A stretch of 64,000 nucleotides of DNA from Ancylostoma caninum. Lineage: Eukaryota; Nematoda; Chromadorea; Rhabditida; Ancylostomatidae. This document shows, in pieces, positions 12,301 to 25,200 of this stretch (position 1 is the first letter of the stretch; each line of letters starts with the position of its first letter). Under the pieces are notes generated by a model. The model searched no databases, had not been told where the DNA came from, and saw only the letters and a program-made list of their open reading frames with translations. A program made the position numbers and the translations under genes. The DNA is taken from positions 1,116,501 through 1,180,500 of the forward strand of contig JBAJFG010000136.1 of the NCBI GenBank assembly GCA_037903475.1. The letters are read 5' to 3'.

Positions 12301-15300
12301 GTGTGAGTAATTAACAAGTACAGAAAACGAGGTTTTTCGAGTCTCAAAAAATCACTGGGTAAGGAAAATTGAGAAAAAAATAACCATGAAATAAAAGGGG
12401 AAAAGTAAGTGATATTCTACTTGTAATAGACTGAGAAATTTTCCTGTTTTCACTCACCAAATAAGCTAGGAAGGCCGTTATAATCAGCACCCTCACAAAT
12501 GGATTCAGTAGCATATCCGAGTAAGTCGTGCGAAAGAACTGCGACAGCACATGATTTTTCTCGAAACTTCTGTCTTCAGTCATTTTCGCCCAGTCTGAAG
12601 GAAGTTCTAGAAGAATTTTTCCAATCTTAGACACTCAAAAAAGAGTTTTACCGGTATCCTTTTTGATTTTGCGAAAAGTCAGGCAGTTACGGTTGTCCAT
12701 TTCCCTTCTGTTTGTGTATACCATGATACCAGCGAAGAAGGTAAGCTGGTAAATGTAAGTGAACACAACGGCGGTGACAGCATAGGCGCAGAACATCTGA
12801 AGAATAATTCGAGTTTTTTATTCAAAATATCAAAGATATTGACACCCGAAATCCACAAACAGCGCAACTATTATTGCGGTAATCCTGACCAAGTCCTGGT
12901 CCTACACAACCGCCTCGCAACCGCGACGCAGGTGTGCGGTCACTCCTCCAGTGATCTGTCAAGTCTAACACGTCTTGACACGCTCTGCGCAGATAATAGC
13001 AGTTGCTGTTGAACTTCAACTGTTAGAGTCCCCATGCTTCATGTCAAAACAAGTTAGGATCAGCGGTGCTTGTCGAATCGTGTCAGGACGACCGCACCGC
13101 AACGAAACCGATATCCATTTATAGTCGGTTTCTAAGGCAGGATGCATTTGACGTTTAGCGACTTGTTCTTGAAAAAAAAAGTCAAAAATTACTTGAACGC
13201 TAGGAAACGGAGTGGCACATCCAACAGCAAACGAGATGAAGTCTGTCAATGAGGTCACAGTTATTGAGACTCCAGCATCCGCGAACGTCTCCTCCATACG
13301 CTTCTCCAGTGACGCCTGCGATGGCGACGATCTCCACGCGGACAGCAGTATGAACACGTTGTCGACGCCGACGGCTGAATATGATTTGAATTGTCAGTGT
13401 TCTACGACTAGTGGTAATATTATTCAGTGGTTGTATATGCTATAGAATTTCAAAATAAAGGCGCTCGTACGTATGTAGGGCTCACAGCCTCAAAGGTCGT
13501 GGAAAACGGAAGTCGATCTAGACGCACAGTTGTTTCTTTATTTTTTCTTTTCCTTTTTCTTCCCATTTCTAGCTTGTTCAGAGACGTTTTACGCATGTAG
13601 GAAATACTATGCATAAATCTAAACACTTTATTTTTGAGTATGAAAGATTTTCTAATGAAGAGCATGTTCCTTGTCCTTAATTTATGCGGAAATAGGGAAT
13701 TCCCTCAGCTTGGCCGGAATGACCCCACATAGCGTTGTGGCAATGTTGTTTATTTGAAGAGCATCTACGAGCGCAAGTGCGATCTTCTTTCATCGTGTTT
13801 GCCGCCGGGATCACCCGTTCTCGCCCCACAGACAGTCATCGGCATAACTCTATGCGAATCTGTTTGCCTACGCTGCAACAATATGCAACGAACATAGTGT
13901 CGCCGACGGCCTAACACCCTCTGGAGAGCTCGTTGACCAGCCCGTGAGCCAGTTCGCCGACTGCCGGACCAGCTTCCTGGACAGGTCCTGGTGTGCTCTG
14001 ATCACTTTAAGTGGCTTAGGCGCTGAAAAGGCGTCTGGAAAGGTTTTTGAGTGCAGGCATGTCCCCGGGATGGTCTCGGGGTTGAACCGTGGTGGGCTCG
14101 TACGAGCACAAACAATGGACATCTCCGATTTCACGTCGATTTTCGTGATCGGATACTCAAAAGACATCGAGATCGATGGAGAAATCGCATTTTTGGTGGT
14201 GATTTTTAAAAATAGATAGAAAGCAGTTACCAGTATATTTGATGGGTATATTTACACCAGTTATGTATAATTTTTACACCAAGAGATCTAAAATAACCGC
14301 AGGTTTCAAACAGTGACCACTTTTCTCATTCCATTTGAACAGATACCCTTGTCCTGCATCCCACACCACCTAAATTTTTCCTACAGAAATTTTTATTCTC
14401 ACACAATTTTTCATTTTTTAGTTGTTATAGAAATATTTCAATATATCTCATGCTAAAAGCAGAAAATAATCGTGGTCAGTCATTCTTGCATCACACAAAA
14501 CCGCCCGTCTGACTTGCTGTGCTGCAGCACTTGCGTGGCGCGGCCGCAGCTCTACACTATCGTTGTCGATGTATTACTTGTGTTTTCCACCGTCTTTTCT
14601 GTATCATTGTTTTCATTCCGAAAACAGTAGAAAACATGAAAAGAGCATCGTTACAGCGCCCGGTTGGTCTGCCGCGCCACATAAATAGTGCGGCGCGGCA
14701 AGCCAGATGGTTGGTTTTCTGTGACTGACTAGCACTGTCGTAAAAGAGGACTTCTATCTGCTCATTTATTAAAAAAAACTCACAAAACACAATGAATGGC
14801 ATGGAATAAGCGACGCTGGTCATTCCAAATCCCAGAAGCAGCAGTAGCCCGACGGCGGAGGAAATTGCCAGTGCAGCTGAGATCACACCACCAATTGCCA
14901 GCCTATGAAAATGGCATCAAAACGGAAAAAAAAAACAATAAAACAACGGAGCTAGATTTTAGGACTATACTCACCACGGACGTGATCTTCTCCAAGAACA
15001 CACACAACACATCGCTATGGTGAAGAGCGACACAGCGACAAAGCATGGACCCAGCATACTGAATGTGAACGTCAGATAAGGGCTGAGTAACGTACAGTGC
15101 TTCCATGACGTGCAGTTATTCTTTTTTTAGATTTTACTTTTACTTAAGATACAAGTACTTTTCAGAAAGACATGGATGTTGAAATGTCTAAGACAAAACG
15201 AAGAGTTTAATTTGGTTAACAGATAGTCTTACCATAATTTGCGATCGTAAAATAAAGCCTGGATCGGGCATAAAAGCCAATAAGGATCAAAGATCTATCA

Positions 15301-18300
15301 AAATTCAAATCATCAGGTTCCGATTCCAAGTTCCAAAGGTGCTATAGGCCCATCATGCTCAGAAATTGTGGTAATACTGCCTGCTCACAGGGCTGACATC
15401 CATCTTTTATGTCTCAGTTTCCTGAGGACTCCATAGCGCTTCCCAACACTAGGCTGCCTCTCGCTACTTTTTTTGCTCAGAATAATAGAAGCCATGAACA
15501 ATTTCTGCGATAGAAACCTCGGAAAATGCTGGGAAAACTCACAAAATAACATATTTCAAGAAAAAATCAGGTGACAGTGCTTCTTTCCCCCTCACTTCCT
15601 CGCAAGCATCACCTTCTTTTCGACCTCTTCTCACCTTATAAGCTGATTACGGTCCCTTGCACTTTCCGCAGCTAACGTCTCGTAGGTCCACCAGCTGGCA
15701 CGAATCACTGGCGAATCGTACTGTAAAGGTTTTTTAAGAGCTCAAGTGCTAGCACGGAGTCGTTTGATAGTCCAAGTAAAAAAACTGGGACCAGTTCTCG
15801 TATTTTCTCAAAAATCAAAAATACTATAAGGTAGACTTATAGGAACACACATGCAACAGGAAGTCGGCTAGCCGTAGTTCCCACTGTTCGGCCAACCAAT
15901 CCTCGCCCTGAGAAGAGTGACGCAACGCGTACGGTAGCATCATGGCTTTAGCACCTTAAAAAGGAGTACTATAGGTGTAATTCAACAGTGGCAAAGCCTC
16001 TCTTGTACTCTCTTCCTGTTCATCACTTTTTCGGGTAACACCAATTACCCAATCACTTATGCTGGTCCTAAATGGATATCCAGGCTCTTCTAGATTTTCA
16101 GCTTCTGGTTCGTTTCAAGGATGGATTCTTTTGTATCACAATCCAGCACCAATGCAAATCCTAAATTCCTCATCAGGGCATGGCGCATTTCTTTCTTTTA
16201 AAACCTTTTCCTTTCTCAAAATTTTAACATTTCAATGTTTAATGAGTAGCATTTGCCTAGTCCATTGACTTACCAGCCACCCTCTTCTCATTGTCGAGCG
16301 TAACTCCTCCCAGCAGGTGAGTCATGCCACCAGAGTCCAACTGAAACGCGTCCGACAGCTGACCGAGAGTGATCTCGTCCACCGACCGATTCAAAAACGA
16401 CCGATCCGAGATCAGAAACAGCTTGAACATCTCCACCAGTGGATTCGACACGCAGATTTGGTCTGGCCTAAAATAATATAATTATTTCCCTGGAATAATC
16501 CAAGAGCCTCATGGATCTGTGTCTATCCGTCCACCGAACGAGTCTCATGGTCGCCGTTGAACTTCGCCATCAAACAGATTGAATTTCTCTAACGGGCCAC
16601 AGCTCGCAACAAAATTGTGCAAATACAGTCAAGACACTGCTACGGCGAGGCGAACACTTGACCGGATGCTGCGAATGCTGAAAACCCTGTCCGCATCGGA
16701 TTTCCGCGACGGATTTGGCGCGTGGACGCGGAAATGTCGTCGGAAATGGTGCGTGCAATTGGTGTTTTTGAGGATTCAGGAAGCGGGTTGTGTTTGCACC
16801 GAAAGTGAAAAAGACTATGGGTTCTCCGGATATGTTTTCGGCTCAATTTCGTCCATATGGCGGCCTGAACGACGTAGCTGAGAGCGACAGAGCCATCGCA
16901 ATGTGATAATATGTAATTAGTAATTTTCACTGGTGAGATCATTCCAAGGCGTAATCATTCGTCAGGAAGCAGAATCTCGAGCTCTCAGGGACTGGATAAA
17001 TTTTTTAAAGGCTTCAACACTTTTGCTATCAAAAGGAAACGGCGACAACATGGCAATTAGTCGATAGAAATTGCAGTGACAAAATCATGTCGCTGAAACT
17101 ATGTATGCCTACAACCAGTCGCATGTGGCATACTTGCTGTTAGAGCAGCATGCACAAGAGAAAGTTTTTCTTTATTGCCAGGTACATAGCAGAAATGACC
17201 CCAATATCCCAAGAACATTAAAGGTCGTAAGAGCTAAAAAAGCAAGTGTATAAGTGTCGCACAAAAACTAAAAATGTTTCAGTATTCCTTGGAAAATATG
17301 GTTCAGGACAAGGAACAAACAATGAGTGAATTATTCTAATAAATACCTTTCAAATGTTACCAGCACGGGTATTTCTTACAGCAGGAGAGTTTTTTTCTGA
17401 TCATTTCTGGCAAATAATATTCATTCCCTATCATAACAATAGCACGAAGTAGAGTAACTAGTAGCAAAGCTGTGGTCAGTCTATAACAGCTGGCTCCGAA
17501 TAAGATAATAATCATGGATTAGGTTAATTAAAGATTAAATTATGGAAGATCTACGCGGGATACGTGCATTCAACGAATATTTTCTTGTTTGTGTTGCCCA
17601 TTTCCAACGAATGAGGCGAAACACGACGTTTTTGGCATAGAAATCCTGGCAAACCCCTCTTGACGGTGTGTATCATCGTGCAGGGGAAATAGGGCGTTAA
17701 CGGGCTGCTTCGATTGGCCAACACCAATCATGGTGGCCTTCCTAATTTTCCCTCACGATGATACACACCCTCCTCTTAATTTGCATCCGCATTCCAACAA
17801 TTTCTTCACGGAATTATGCCGATGAAGAAACACAGGAATCCCCCTCAGCTTATCGTTAACTTCACTGGAAGGTTTTTTTTTAGGATGGATTAAATTTTCT
17901 CTAGAACAAGAAAAATTGCTTAAGAATGGTGGGAAATTTCTGTCAGACGTGTTGCAGAAAATCTTTTCTCGGGACGTTTGAGAACTCTAAGCAGAAGTTT
18001 CCGTGTAATACAGTTTTTTAGGTATGATCATGAAAACGTATTGGTCTCGGTGGCCGCTTTGGATCCGTCTAACTTCAGTTCTTTAGCTGGTGCGTATTTC
18101 AGAGGTTCGATTACCCAAGTTGGGATTCAGTTACCCAAGTTATGGCTTGGTCATCGAACCTGTGCCTTGATTGCGTGCGTTTATGGACATCCTGATTATT
18201 GAACCATATTATCTGTCACTTGTTTTTAATTGCGATTTCGCATGGTTGAATTACCTAGTTGGTAAATAAATCACTCACATTCAAACTACTTATTCTTCCT

Positions 18301-21300
18301 ATACGCTTTTGTTTTGAATTCCAATCCCGGGTCGTGATAGAAAAATGACTTTTCTTAAAAATTCCTTTATTTGGGGATTTATCTCTCACCCCCCCCCCCC
18401 CGTCACCACTCTTCGTCTCCTTGCCCATGAGACAGCCACATGTTTATTCACTTTTAACTTTTAATTTTCAGATTCAACTACAATGAACTTTTATGTTTTT
18501 CTGAGATCCCGAATTCGGCTTGATGGCCATCGTCCAAATTAGTCGTCGAATTAAGGCGCTCGTCTTTGAGCCGGCTCGAGAGCGTCGTTCGAGCTGTCAA
18601 GGGCCCTCGGCCATCGTTTGTCTTTGAATATGCGAAGCGTCAACGACGTGCCCGTGCAAATACACGAAATCGACACACGAAAAGAGTCATCGAATCGTCG
18701 AAGACCCGGGTGAAGTGGTATTCGATCATAGCCCACTAGCCTAACCCGCGGCTCCTTTGACGTCATATGGGTGGTTGTCCAGGAAGCCCAAGAACCGCGA
18801 CAGATTCATCGGGAACCCTTCGCTACTCATCTAGGAACAATATGAAAGACGCCGTTCTGTAGCCGTGGGTCATTGTTTGACGAATCGTCCACGATAACAC
18901 CACCACGCTAGTCGCAGTTCGCATCGCAACAACGGGATTACCGCAGGATTAGCAGTTGCTCTGCAAACAACGCGAGCCGTTGCGCTCGCCGCGGGCCGCT
19001 AAGAGTAGTGGATACGCGGACGTGTAGCCAACACGAACACGACAAACGTGAGAAAAAAATCGGAAGGTGCAGTGACTAGAAGGACGTAAAAACTGTGCAC
19101 TGGACAAGGGCCACTTGTCGCTGGGCACTGGACTTTTTTCTGGTCCTAAGGGCTCTTGGAAAATTGTTCAGGCAAAAAGGTGGCAAAAAACTTTAGTGCA
19201 ACTCTGTTGAAAAAAATAGCTCTGCTTCATGGAATGATTTTTTCTGGATTTTTTCTGATTATTGCAGGTATTTGCACTATGTGTCGGAAATATAATAGGG
19301 AGTTTCAAGGAATTATGACGTAGTATTTATAAGGAAAACCCCTCTCAAAAAGAGAACTTACGTGGTCATATTGGGACTAAACAGAGAGTGCAGTGTTTTG
19401 CTGAATTCAGGTGGAATAGGGAATTTCACGCAGATTCCTGGGTAGTTGATCCTGCGGTCGTGCCGGTCCTCTACTGTTAGTGACTGAAAAAATTGACATC
19501 GTAGTTACCTGGTAAATGGTGTACGACGGCTCAAGTACAAAATAAGCTTAAAAAGGCCCATTTGAAGGTAGAATGAAAGCATTTTTTTTCAGGAAAAATT
19601 GGAAAAGATTGATGGAAAAATTTGTGTCCGCGGGAAAACTTGGTTTTTTCCCGTCCTACTGTTTGTTTCAGTAGAGATTTCGCGAAAGAAACTTTCAAAC
19701 CTGTACAATGCTCCACAATTGCATTGCGGCCTGCATGACGAGTGGATTCAGGATGTCCTCATCTTCCTGTCTGTTAGTGACTATAATGTAGCCAGCTCGC
19801 TTGATGTCATACCTGAAATGAAAGAACAAAAGATTCAATCAGCACATTTCTTGGAAGATTCCTTCCCAGCTCATCTCCCAACCGCCACAGAAGACTAAAT
19901 GGATTAGGAAACTCGACACGTCTACTGTTTACCGTACTGGTTACTGCCTTCGTACCCTCAAACGCACACAAGGTAAATAGAGCTGGCACGTTCCGACATT
20001 TTCCGCACGATTCTCAAGGGTCACTCCAGAGGAAGTGCTTTGGCCTGTGCTCATCAAAAAACTACTAACACAAGAAAGATTGTACGGATAAGGCCTAGTC
20101 GAACCTACAAAGGTTTCTGAATCTATAAAACCTAGCAAATATCGTATATTTTTATTTTTACATATTTTTTCCAGAGAACATGTCGGCTGTGATATTTTCC
20201 ATATGTTTAAAATCTCGATATTTATCAGTTTAATAAGCCAATAGGCTTCATCACCTACATACCTTCTGGTGGCATAGAATGGGTCGGAGTCGTTGATGTG
20301 GAAAAGTGCGTCAAGATCTCGCAGTTCGATGCGAGCCTGGGCATCAGTCGGGGTGTACAGCTCGAGCTCATCCTGAAAAGTGCGCCAACTGTTTTTTACT
20401 AGCTAATTTTGAAGTGCCATCATAACTTCCTCTCAGTATAGCACTGCCGTGAAAACATTTCTTTACTTAACTGTTTATTTATCAATTTATATATTTTCTT
20501 CCTTCTGTCTGCAATCGATTAAAAAACCATTTTGCATAAATAATACAGTCATAAACGATGTCGAGAAAGTGATGACCGCCCTTCCATTGCCGGAAGGACT
20601 CGCCGTATCACAGACAACAAATAAGGCAGACAAAATTTTTTTTCACATTGATAGGAAAACTGATCCCGTTCTTAAGTGAGATAGAGTTCCATAGTTTCAT
20701 AAGGTCGCCATAGATCCTCCACAGACCCGGGAGCGACGAGTAATTTAGTCAGAATAACTTGAAATAACAATTATCGTCGTCATAAATAACGAAGAAAAAT
20801 ATGTATTAAGGACAAAAATATGGAGAGACCGTGAAACTTCTTAATTTTGGATGTAATATAAATTATAAGGCTAGAGAAAGCAGCAATGTAGCAACTTTCA
20901 TAATTGGGTAAGCAGAAATTTCGAAAAGAGGTTTATGACATGAAATAGAATTCATGGACGTCTGTACGTTACCAGGTATGTACGTAGGTTCTGAGCTTCC
21001 TACTCACTCGGGAACAGGACTATTCCCTTCAACTGTACGGAATATTTCGCGTTGTTTTTTTTTTGCCTGATGCGAGTCGTACAGTAAAATATACCCATTA
21101 TTGTCAGGTGAACTCGACCACATTAGCATGGCACGTACGTAGATCATCACTCAATGCGAAAGTTTATGAAACCCGTCGCTGATGTGGAAATGGATTCTCA
21201 CAAGGTGTTACATAAACTACATAGCTAACTAAACCAATAAAGTATATATAAGAGTCGAAACACTTGAAAGGTTCTTTGATTTCTATTATTCTAGGTCGTA

Positions 21301-21705
21301 TGTCTTTCAATGAGAATGATTTGCAGACAGACAAAACGAAAAACTAGCAGTCATCACGAAACTATAAGTATATTTAAAAAATTGATAATAACAAAGGTAT
21401 TGAGCAGATATCGGAAAGCTAAAGGGCATTCTAAACCATAAAAAGTGGAAGAACTACATCTGAACACGTAAACGCCTCACCTTCATGAACGCCTGTCCGT
21501 GCCATACCAGTCCGGTCGACAGACCGATGGTGACCAACACCGGAATGAGAATGAACGGAAGTGGACAGAGCACGACAAGACCACTAAAATGACGATTATA
21601 TGAAGTATCGCTTCAATCTGTCAATGGAAACGACGATGAACCGAAGGATTACCTGTAGTATCCGAACGCTCTGGCTAGCCGCTTTTCCAGACAGTCTATG
21701 CGCAT
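9383..21705 (-). CDS. Patched-related (PTR) family membrane protein, 20 exons, 935 aa
   Basis: This is an RND-type, 12-TM Patched-domain protein with a sterol-sensing domain. Exons, 5' to 3' on minus: 21705-21653, 21583-21481, 20372-20263, 19812-19701, 19483-19362, 16467-16274, 15954-15851, 15720-15635, 15082-14975, 14902-14784, 13374-13193, 12796-12652, 12594-12458 (an alternative acceptor at 12606 adds four residues), 12291-12177, 12123-11988, 11193-11031, 10971-10855, 10242-10090, 9997-9829, 9762-9383. All junctions are GT-AG, phases agree throughout, and the sum is 2808 nt. TM1 is at about residues 20-42, the sterol-sensing TM2-6 at about 297-470, TM7 at about 508-525, and TM8-12 at about 678-823. 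TM4 carries VGVDN and TM10 carries GFCVD, the RND proton-relay type motif; in TM4 the usual first Gly is Ser. The cytosolic tail (about 824-935) is Ser/Pro/Tyr-rich with a PPEY (PPxY) motif. The start was chosen because MRIDCLEKRL matches the usual PTR N terminus. DAF-6, of similar length, is a candidate orthologue, but I cannot assign it. Confidence 0.93.
17665..17769. mobile_element. short palindromic MITE in PTR intron 5
   Basis: The ends read GGTGTGTATCATCGTG and its inverse ...GATGATACACACC. The same TIR family occurs at 1762-1972, here in a shorter, about 105-bp copy. Near-direct flanks (CCCTCTTGA and TCCTCTTAA) suggest a decayed 9-10 bp TSD, consistent with a Mutator-like origin. It lies in the 2.9-kb intron between PTR exons 5 and 6. 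Confidence 0.65.
18102..18161 (+). repeat. hairpin whose 5' arm resembles nematode SL1
   Basis: The arm AGGTTCGATTACCCAAG pairs with the downstream CTTGGTCATCGAACCT, and a second ACCCAAGTT copy lies in the loop. The 5' arm resembles the nematode SL1 spliced leader (a GGTTTAATTACCCAAG start) with a few differences. It lacks the expected SL donor (GGTAAAC) and Sm-site context, so it is not an SL RNA gene. It is more likely a chance match or a derivative. It sits in PTR intron 5. Confidence 0.4.
18490..19060. other. GC-rich block inside PTR intron 5
   Basis: This block is clearly GC-richer than the flanking intron, with short open frames on both strands (minus-strand frame 18551-18766). None fits the PTR protein, and the neighbouring PTR exons already join in phase without it. 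I do not recognise a domain. It could be an inserted repeat or an intronic gene fragment. Confidence 0.35.
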
Positions 21706-21765
21706 TTCAGGAACATTAAGAGATTCTGTTCGAACGGTCCGCTCGAGAAGGATTCTGATGCCTGT

Positions 21766-21790
21766 CTGGCAAAAAAGGATAGATTCATCG
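21766..21790 (-). promoter_or_regulatory. possible trans-splice acceptor upstream of the PTR start
   Basis: On the minus strand a TTTTTTGCCAG tract lies about 60-75 nt upstream of the chosen ATG (21705), followed by ACAG. In nematodes many mRNAs receive a spliced leader at such an acceptor close to the start codon. This is inference from position and consensus only. The frame also stays open upstream to a Met at 21888, so a longer first exon cannot be excluded. Confidence 0.3.
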
Positions 21791-21944
21791 AGATTCGAGG
21801 AAAACGCGCTGTTCACGTAGAAGCATGATACGCAACGGTTGGAACTGTATAAGTTATAAAGACAATAACATTTTTTCGTGGTCGCCATTTCCCTCGCTTT
21901 TCAAATCCCGTATACAGTAGAATATTCGAGAACTATAGCTCGAA

Positions 21945-22037
21945 AGAATGAAGGAATGAATGAATGAATGATTGATTGAATGAATGGATGAGTGAATGAA
22001 TGGATGAGTGAGTGAATGAACGAATGAATGGATGAAT
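21945..22037. repeat. (GAAT)n-type microsatellite
   Basis: A degenerate run of GAAT/GATG tetranucleotides of about 90 bp lies immediately upstream of the PTR gene. The long Ser/His/Ile frame through it on the minus strand is an artefact of the repeat. Confidence 0.9.
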
Positions 22038-22050
22038 TCCACTTACCTAA

Positions 22051-22286
22051 AAGGCGATTTATACTGGATGCGTGCGACTGACGCGTGTGCGTCTATATGA
22101 TGAAGAATAGGGCACAGTCGCATCGCAGTCGCAGCTCAGACGCACGCGTTTACGGCCTGGCGGCGACCGCGCGTTCTTTCCATTGAGGATGTACATGCAG
22201 TGTTGACCGGTCTTCATGGAAAATCCCTTGCAAATGGATGCGTGCGACTGATGCGCGACTGACGCACGCAGCTAGTATAAATTACC
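22051..22286. mobile_element. MITE, family shared with 39124-39368
   Basis: The left end GGCGATTTATACTGGATG is mirrored by the right end ...CTAGTATAAATTACC. The interior has repeated GCGTGCGACTGACGC and CAGTCGCATCGCAGTCGC motifs. It aligns over its whole length with the element at 39124-39368, which interrupts a Penelope-like RT, so the boundaries are well supported. There is no coding capacity. The superfamily is not certain; a short A/T-only target is likely. Confidence 0.8.
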
Positions 22287-25200
22287 GTATAGCTAGCCTG
22301 TCTCAGATCCAAAAGCTTGAGAAGCATCAAAATGTCATGTGGGTAAATATTCGCTTTACAACCTTATCTGCTTAAAATGAGGGTCGGCATGCATAATTTA
22401 GATTGACGTGTTAACATTCCCAAATTAACACTCACATTTTCGTTCTCGTTAGCTTGTTTACCCTAGGTGATCTAAGTCAAGCATTCCGGTCAGGGGCAGC
22501 GTTTGGGCATGTAGGTGTCAGTACCACGATCATAGAATAGCAAAAATTAAATTACAAAGCACATTTGTAGGGCAAGCACGAAGAAGAAACCATAGCATTA
22601 GTATTTTCAGCTCTTCAAAAATCTTTGAGTAAGTTGCCTTGAACTGTTCTCCATAGAATTCTAGACTGATGGTTACTTGTGACCTTTCCGCTTCTTTATC
22701 TAAATCTGCAGCAATGTATTCGGCCATCACATGTATTCATCATCCAAGCTACTCTTGATGCTAGAGAAAAATGGAGTTGAATTTCGCAGTATAACGGGTT
22801 AGCAGGTCACTGTGACTGTCATGGCTATTTGCGCGTTCTGCGAACCTCCTCACATGTACATAATGGAACGGCAGATATTCACATTTTCAGTCAATGTCAC
22901 TGGGAAGAATAAAATAAGCAATTTTCAAAGGTCTTGTAGTTATGAAAATAAACCACCGCTACATTTCTGAAGCCTTTGTGGATGGTGAAATCACGTCAAT
23001 TACTCTACGTCAATTACCCACGAGCATTCTGCCAAGAACTACCAGCTAGAAAATGGTAGGACAATCATTTCCAAACAGCTAAAAAAGAGTGAAAAAAAGC
23101 AGGTCGTGGTGATGCTTTGAATCAAACGTTGTCAAATTTACCGATAAGGAATGGTATAGAAGATTTGCAACGGAGTAATGAAAAGTAATCAAGCATTATT
23201 TATAGTCAGAACTTCTCTCTCGCTAAACCCGTGTCTCAAAATTAAAAAAATCTCTGTTCTTCTAAGAAAGGATAAACACAGAGCAACAGGAAATGTCTGT
23301 GAAAGATAAGTTGAGTATTTACTATCACATTTTCCTACGATACTTACTTCAAATCGTTTTTTTTTCATATCGGCCCTGTAAAGGTAGTTAAGTACCATGA
23401 GGAAAGTTAAAAAAGATCTCAAAATTCTTGAGGAAAGGGTTCAGAACAAGGTTTTGAAGAGAAGGAAGTTGAAGTGAGTTTATTTATTGCCTTACCTGCC
23501 CATTTAACGCACGGTAAAATGCGATTTTTAAGTGTGTGGGGATAGTAACAATAGTAATACAACTTCATCCACATATACGTATAACATCCATAAAGGAGAT
23601 TTGAGATGAGATTTTGGTAGTTGAGATTCTAGAGCGCAGCAGAATATATCGCATTACTACGTCTTTTTCGTTCAAATCAATATGGAACGGCAATTTTTTT
23701 CTTTATTTATTTACTTGTTTAGTACACTACTTGTTTAGTACACTGCAAAAAAGTTTTTCAATATATGTGCTATATAAGCAACCAATTAATATGAGCAAAG
23801 GTGTGAAACGTGAGATGAGTGCCGAAAAAAAGAATAGTAAAGCCAAGTCGCCAAGCAGTACTAGTAAATTACTGGTCAAGTTAATGTAATTACAATATAT
23901 GCGATCCCCTACGAAACCTTGGTGTTTCCATTAGCGCATGGATATGTCTATTTTAAGATACCATGGGTGAAACAGGAAAATTTCTGTAAGTTTCAAAGAA
24001 ATCCTAAATAACGAGTAAATAAGAAAAATAAGGGAAGAGGAGTGAAATCTCCTGTGCATTGTCCTCATCAGGAAAGGACAGCTAAAATATTCCAGATTTG
24101 GGGTAGAGATTGGTAGATTATTTGGCTTGTATGTGTCAAATATCTTGAGTCCAGTACATGCTGAATGCTAGCCTCTGAAAATATCCAGCATCAATTTTAT
24201 CGTGACCCACTAAGGTTATTAGCAGAAATTGTGGGTGGAGAAACAATTCAGTCAGTCTCAAAAGAAGGAAGTACTCAAAACCAGCAGGTTGATTCAATTA
24301 TCATGCGATCGGTACTGATACTGACTACTACTTCCTTCCCTAGGCGGTTACTTATTTATTTACTTGTTCATTTATTCACCCAAAGGGGCCGACAAATATA
24401 AAGTAATTGCTGAAGTTTACTCAGAAAGGTCCGCTTTCATCTTGAACCATAATCGAGCGTTGGCTTCATGAACGCATAAAACAGCGAAATTGATCTTCAT
24501 GTCCTCCGTTTTCTAACATTATGAAGTCTTGCATGTGAGCGTATCGGGAATCCCAGCCCCAAATAGGGATTGGGGCTAGCCCGTTACCGTCATCATTAAT
24601 AGAACAAGTAAATGCTCATCTAGCCTAACACACCAGAATATGCCCGACCAACCCTCACATTTCACATCGCTCTTTGAGACGACTGGAAACAGGAAAAAGA
24701 GAAAAAAAGAAAAAAAAAAGAGAATACGAAAAACGTCGTGCTTGATGGTTGATGAAAGACTGATGTCTTCAATCTAATAGAAAACGGGAAGGAAGATAGC
24801 TCTGCTTTCTTAGAAGCTGAGGGAGCATGGACATTATTCAGGACTTTTGCAAAATTTTTATGGTATTTTTTGAAGATCCATCAAATACTTTGGTAACTGA
24901 AGGGAGCAATAAAACCCAAAAAGGTAACTGGGGGAGAACATGGAAAAGACAACGATAGAGTGAACGAAAAGAGAGAATCAGGCATTGATAAGTTGCTATG
25001 ATGGGAGATGTTCTGAATCTGAAGGGTAACCCCCTGAAATGTACGGAGCAAAGTCCGTTTTTGAGCTTGGAGCATCATAGTCATATCTATTTCCTGCTCT
25101 CCGTTGCGCCTCTGTATACCCCATGAGGTTACATTTCACTTTCTTCGATTTGTCATTGATACCAGACGCTACCTAGGCACAATCCCTGGTAGCGATTACA

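Noticed and set aside
13868..14167. Minus-strand 99-codon frame between PTR exons 10 and 11
   Set aside because: Exons 10 and 11 join in phase (T|CC) and give the conserved VGVDN box, so this lies in the intron. Its sequence has no PTR similarity.
18102..18125. SL1 spliced-leader RNA gene
   Set aside because: Mismatches to the SL1 leader, no donor site, no Sm-binding site, no 5S linkage.
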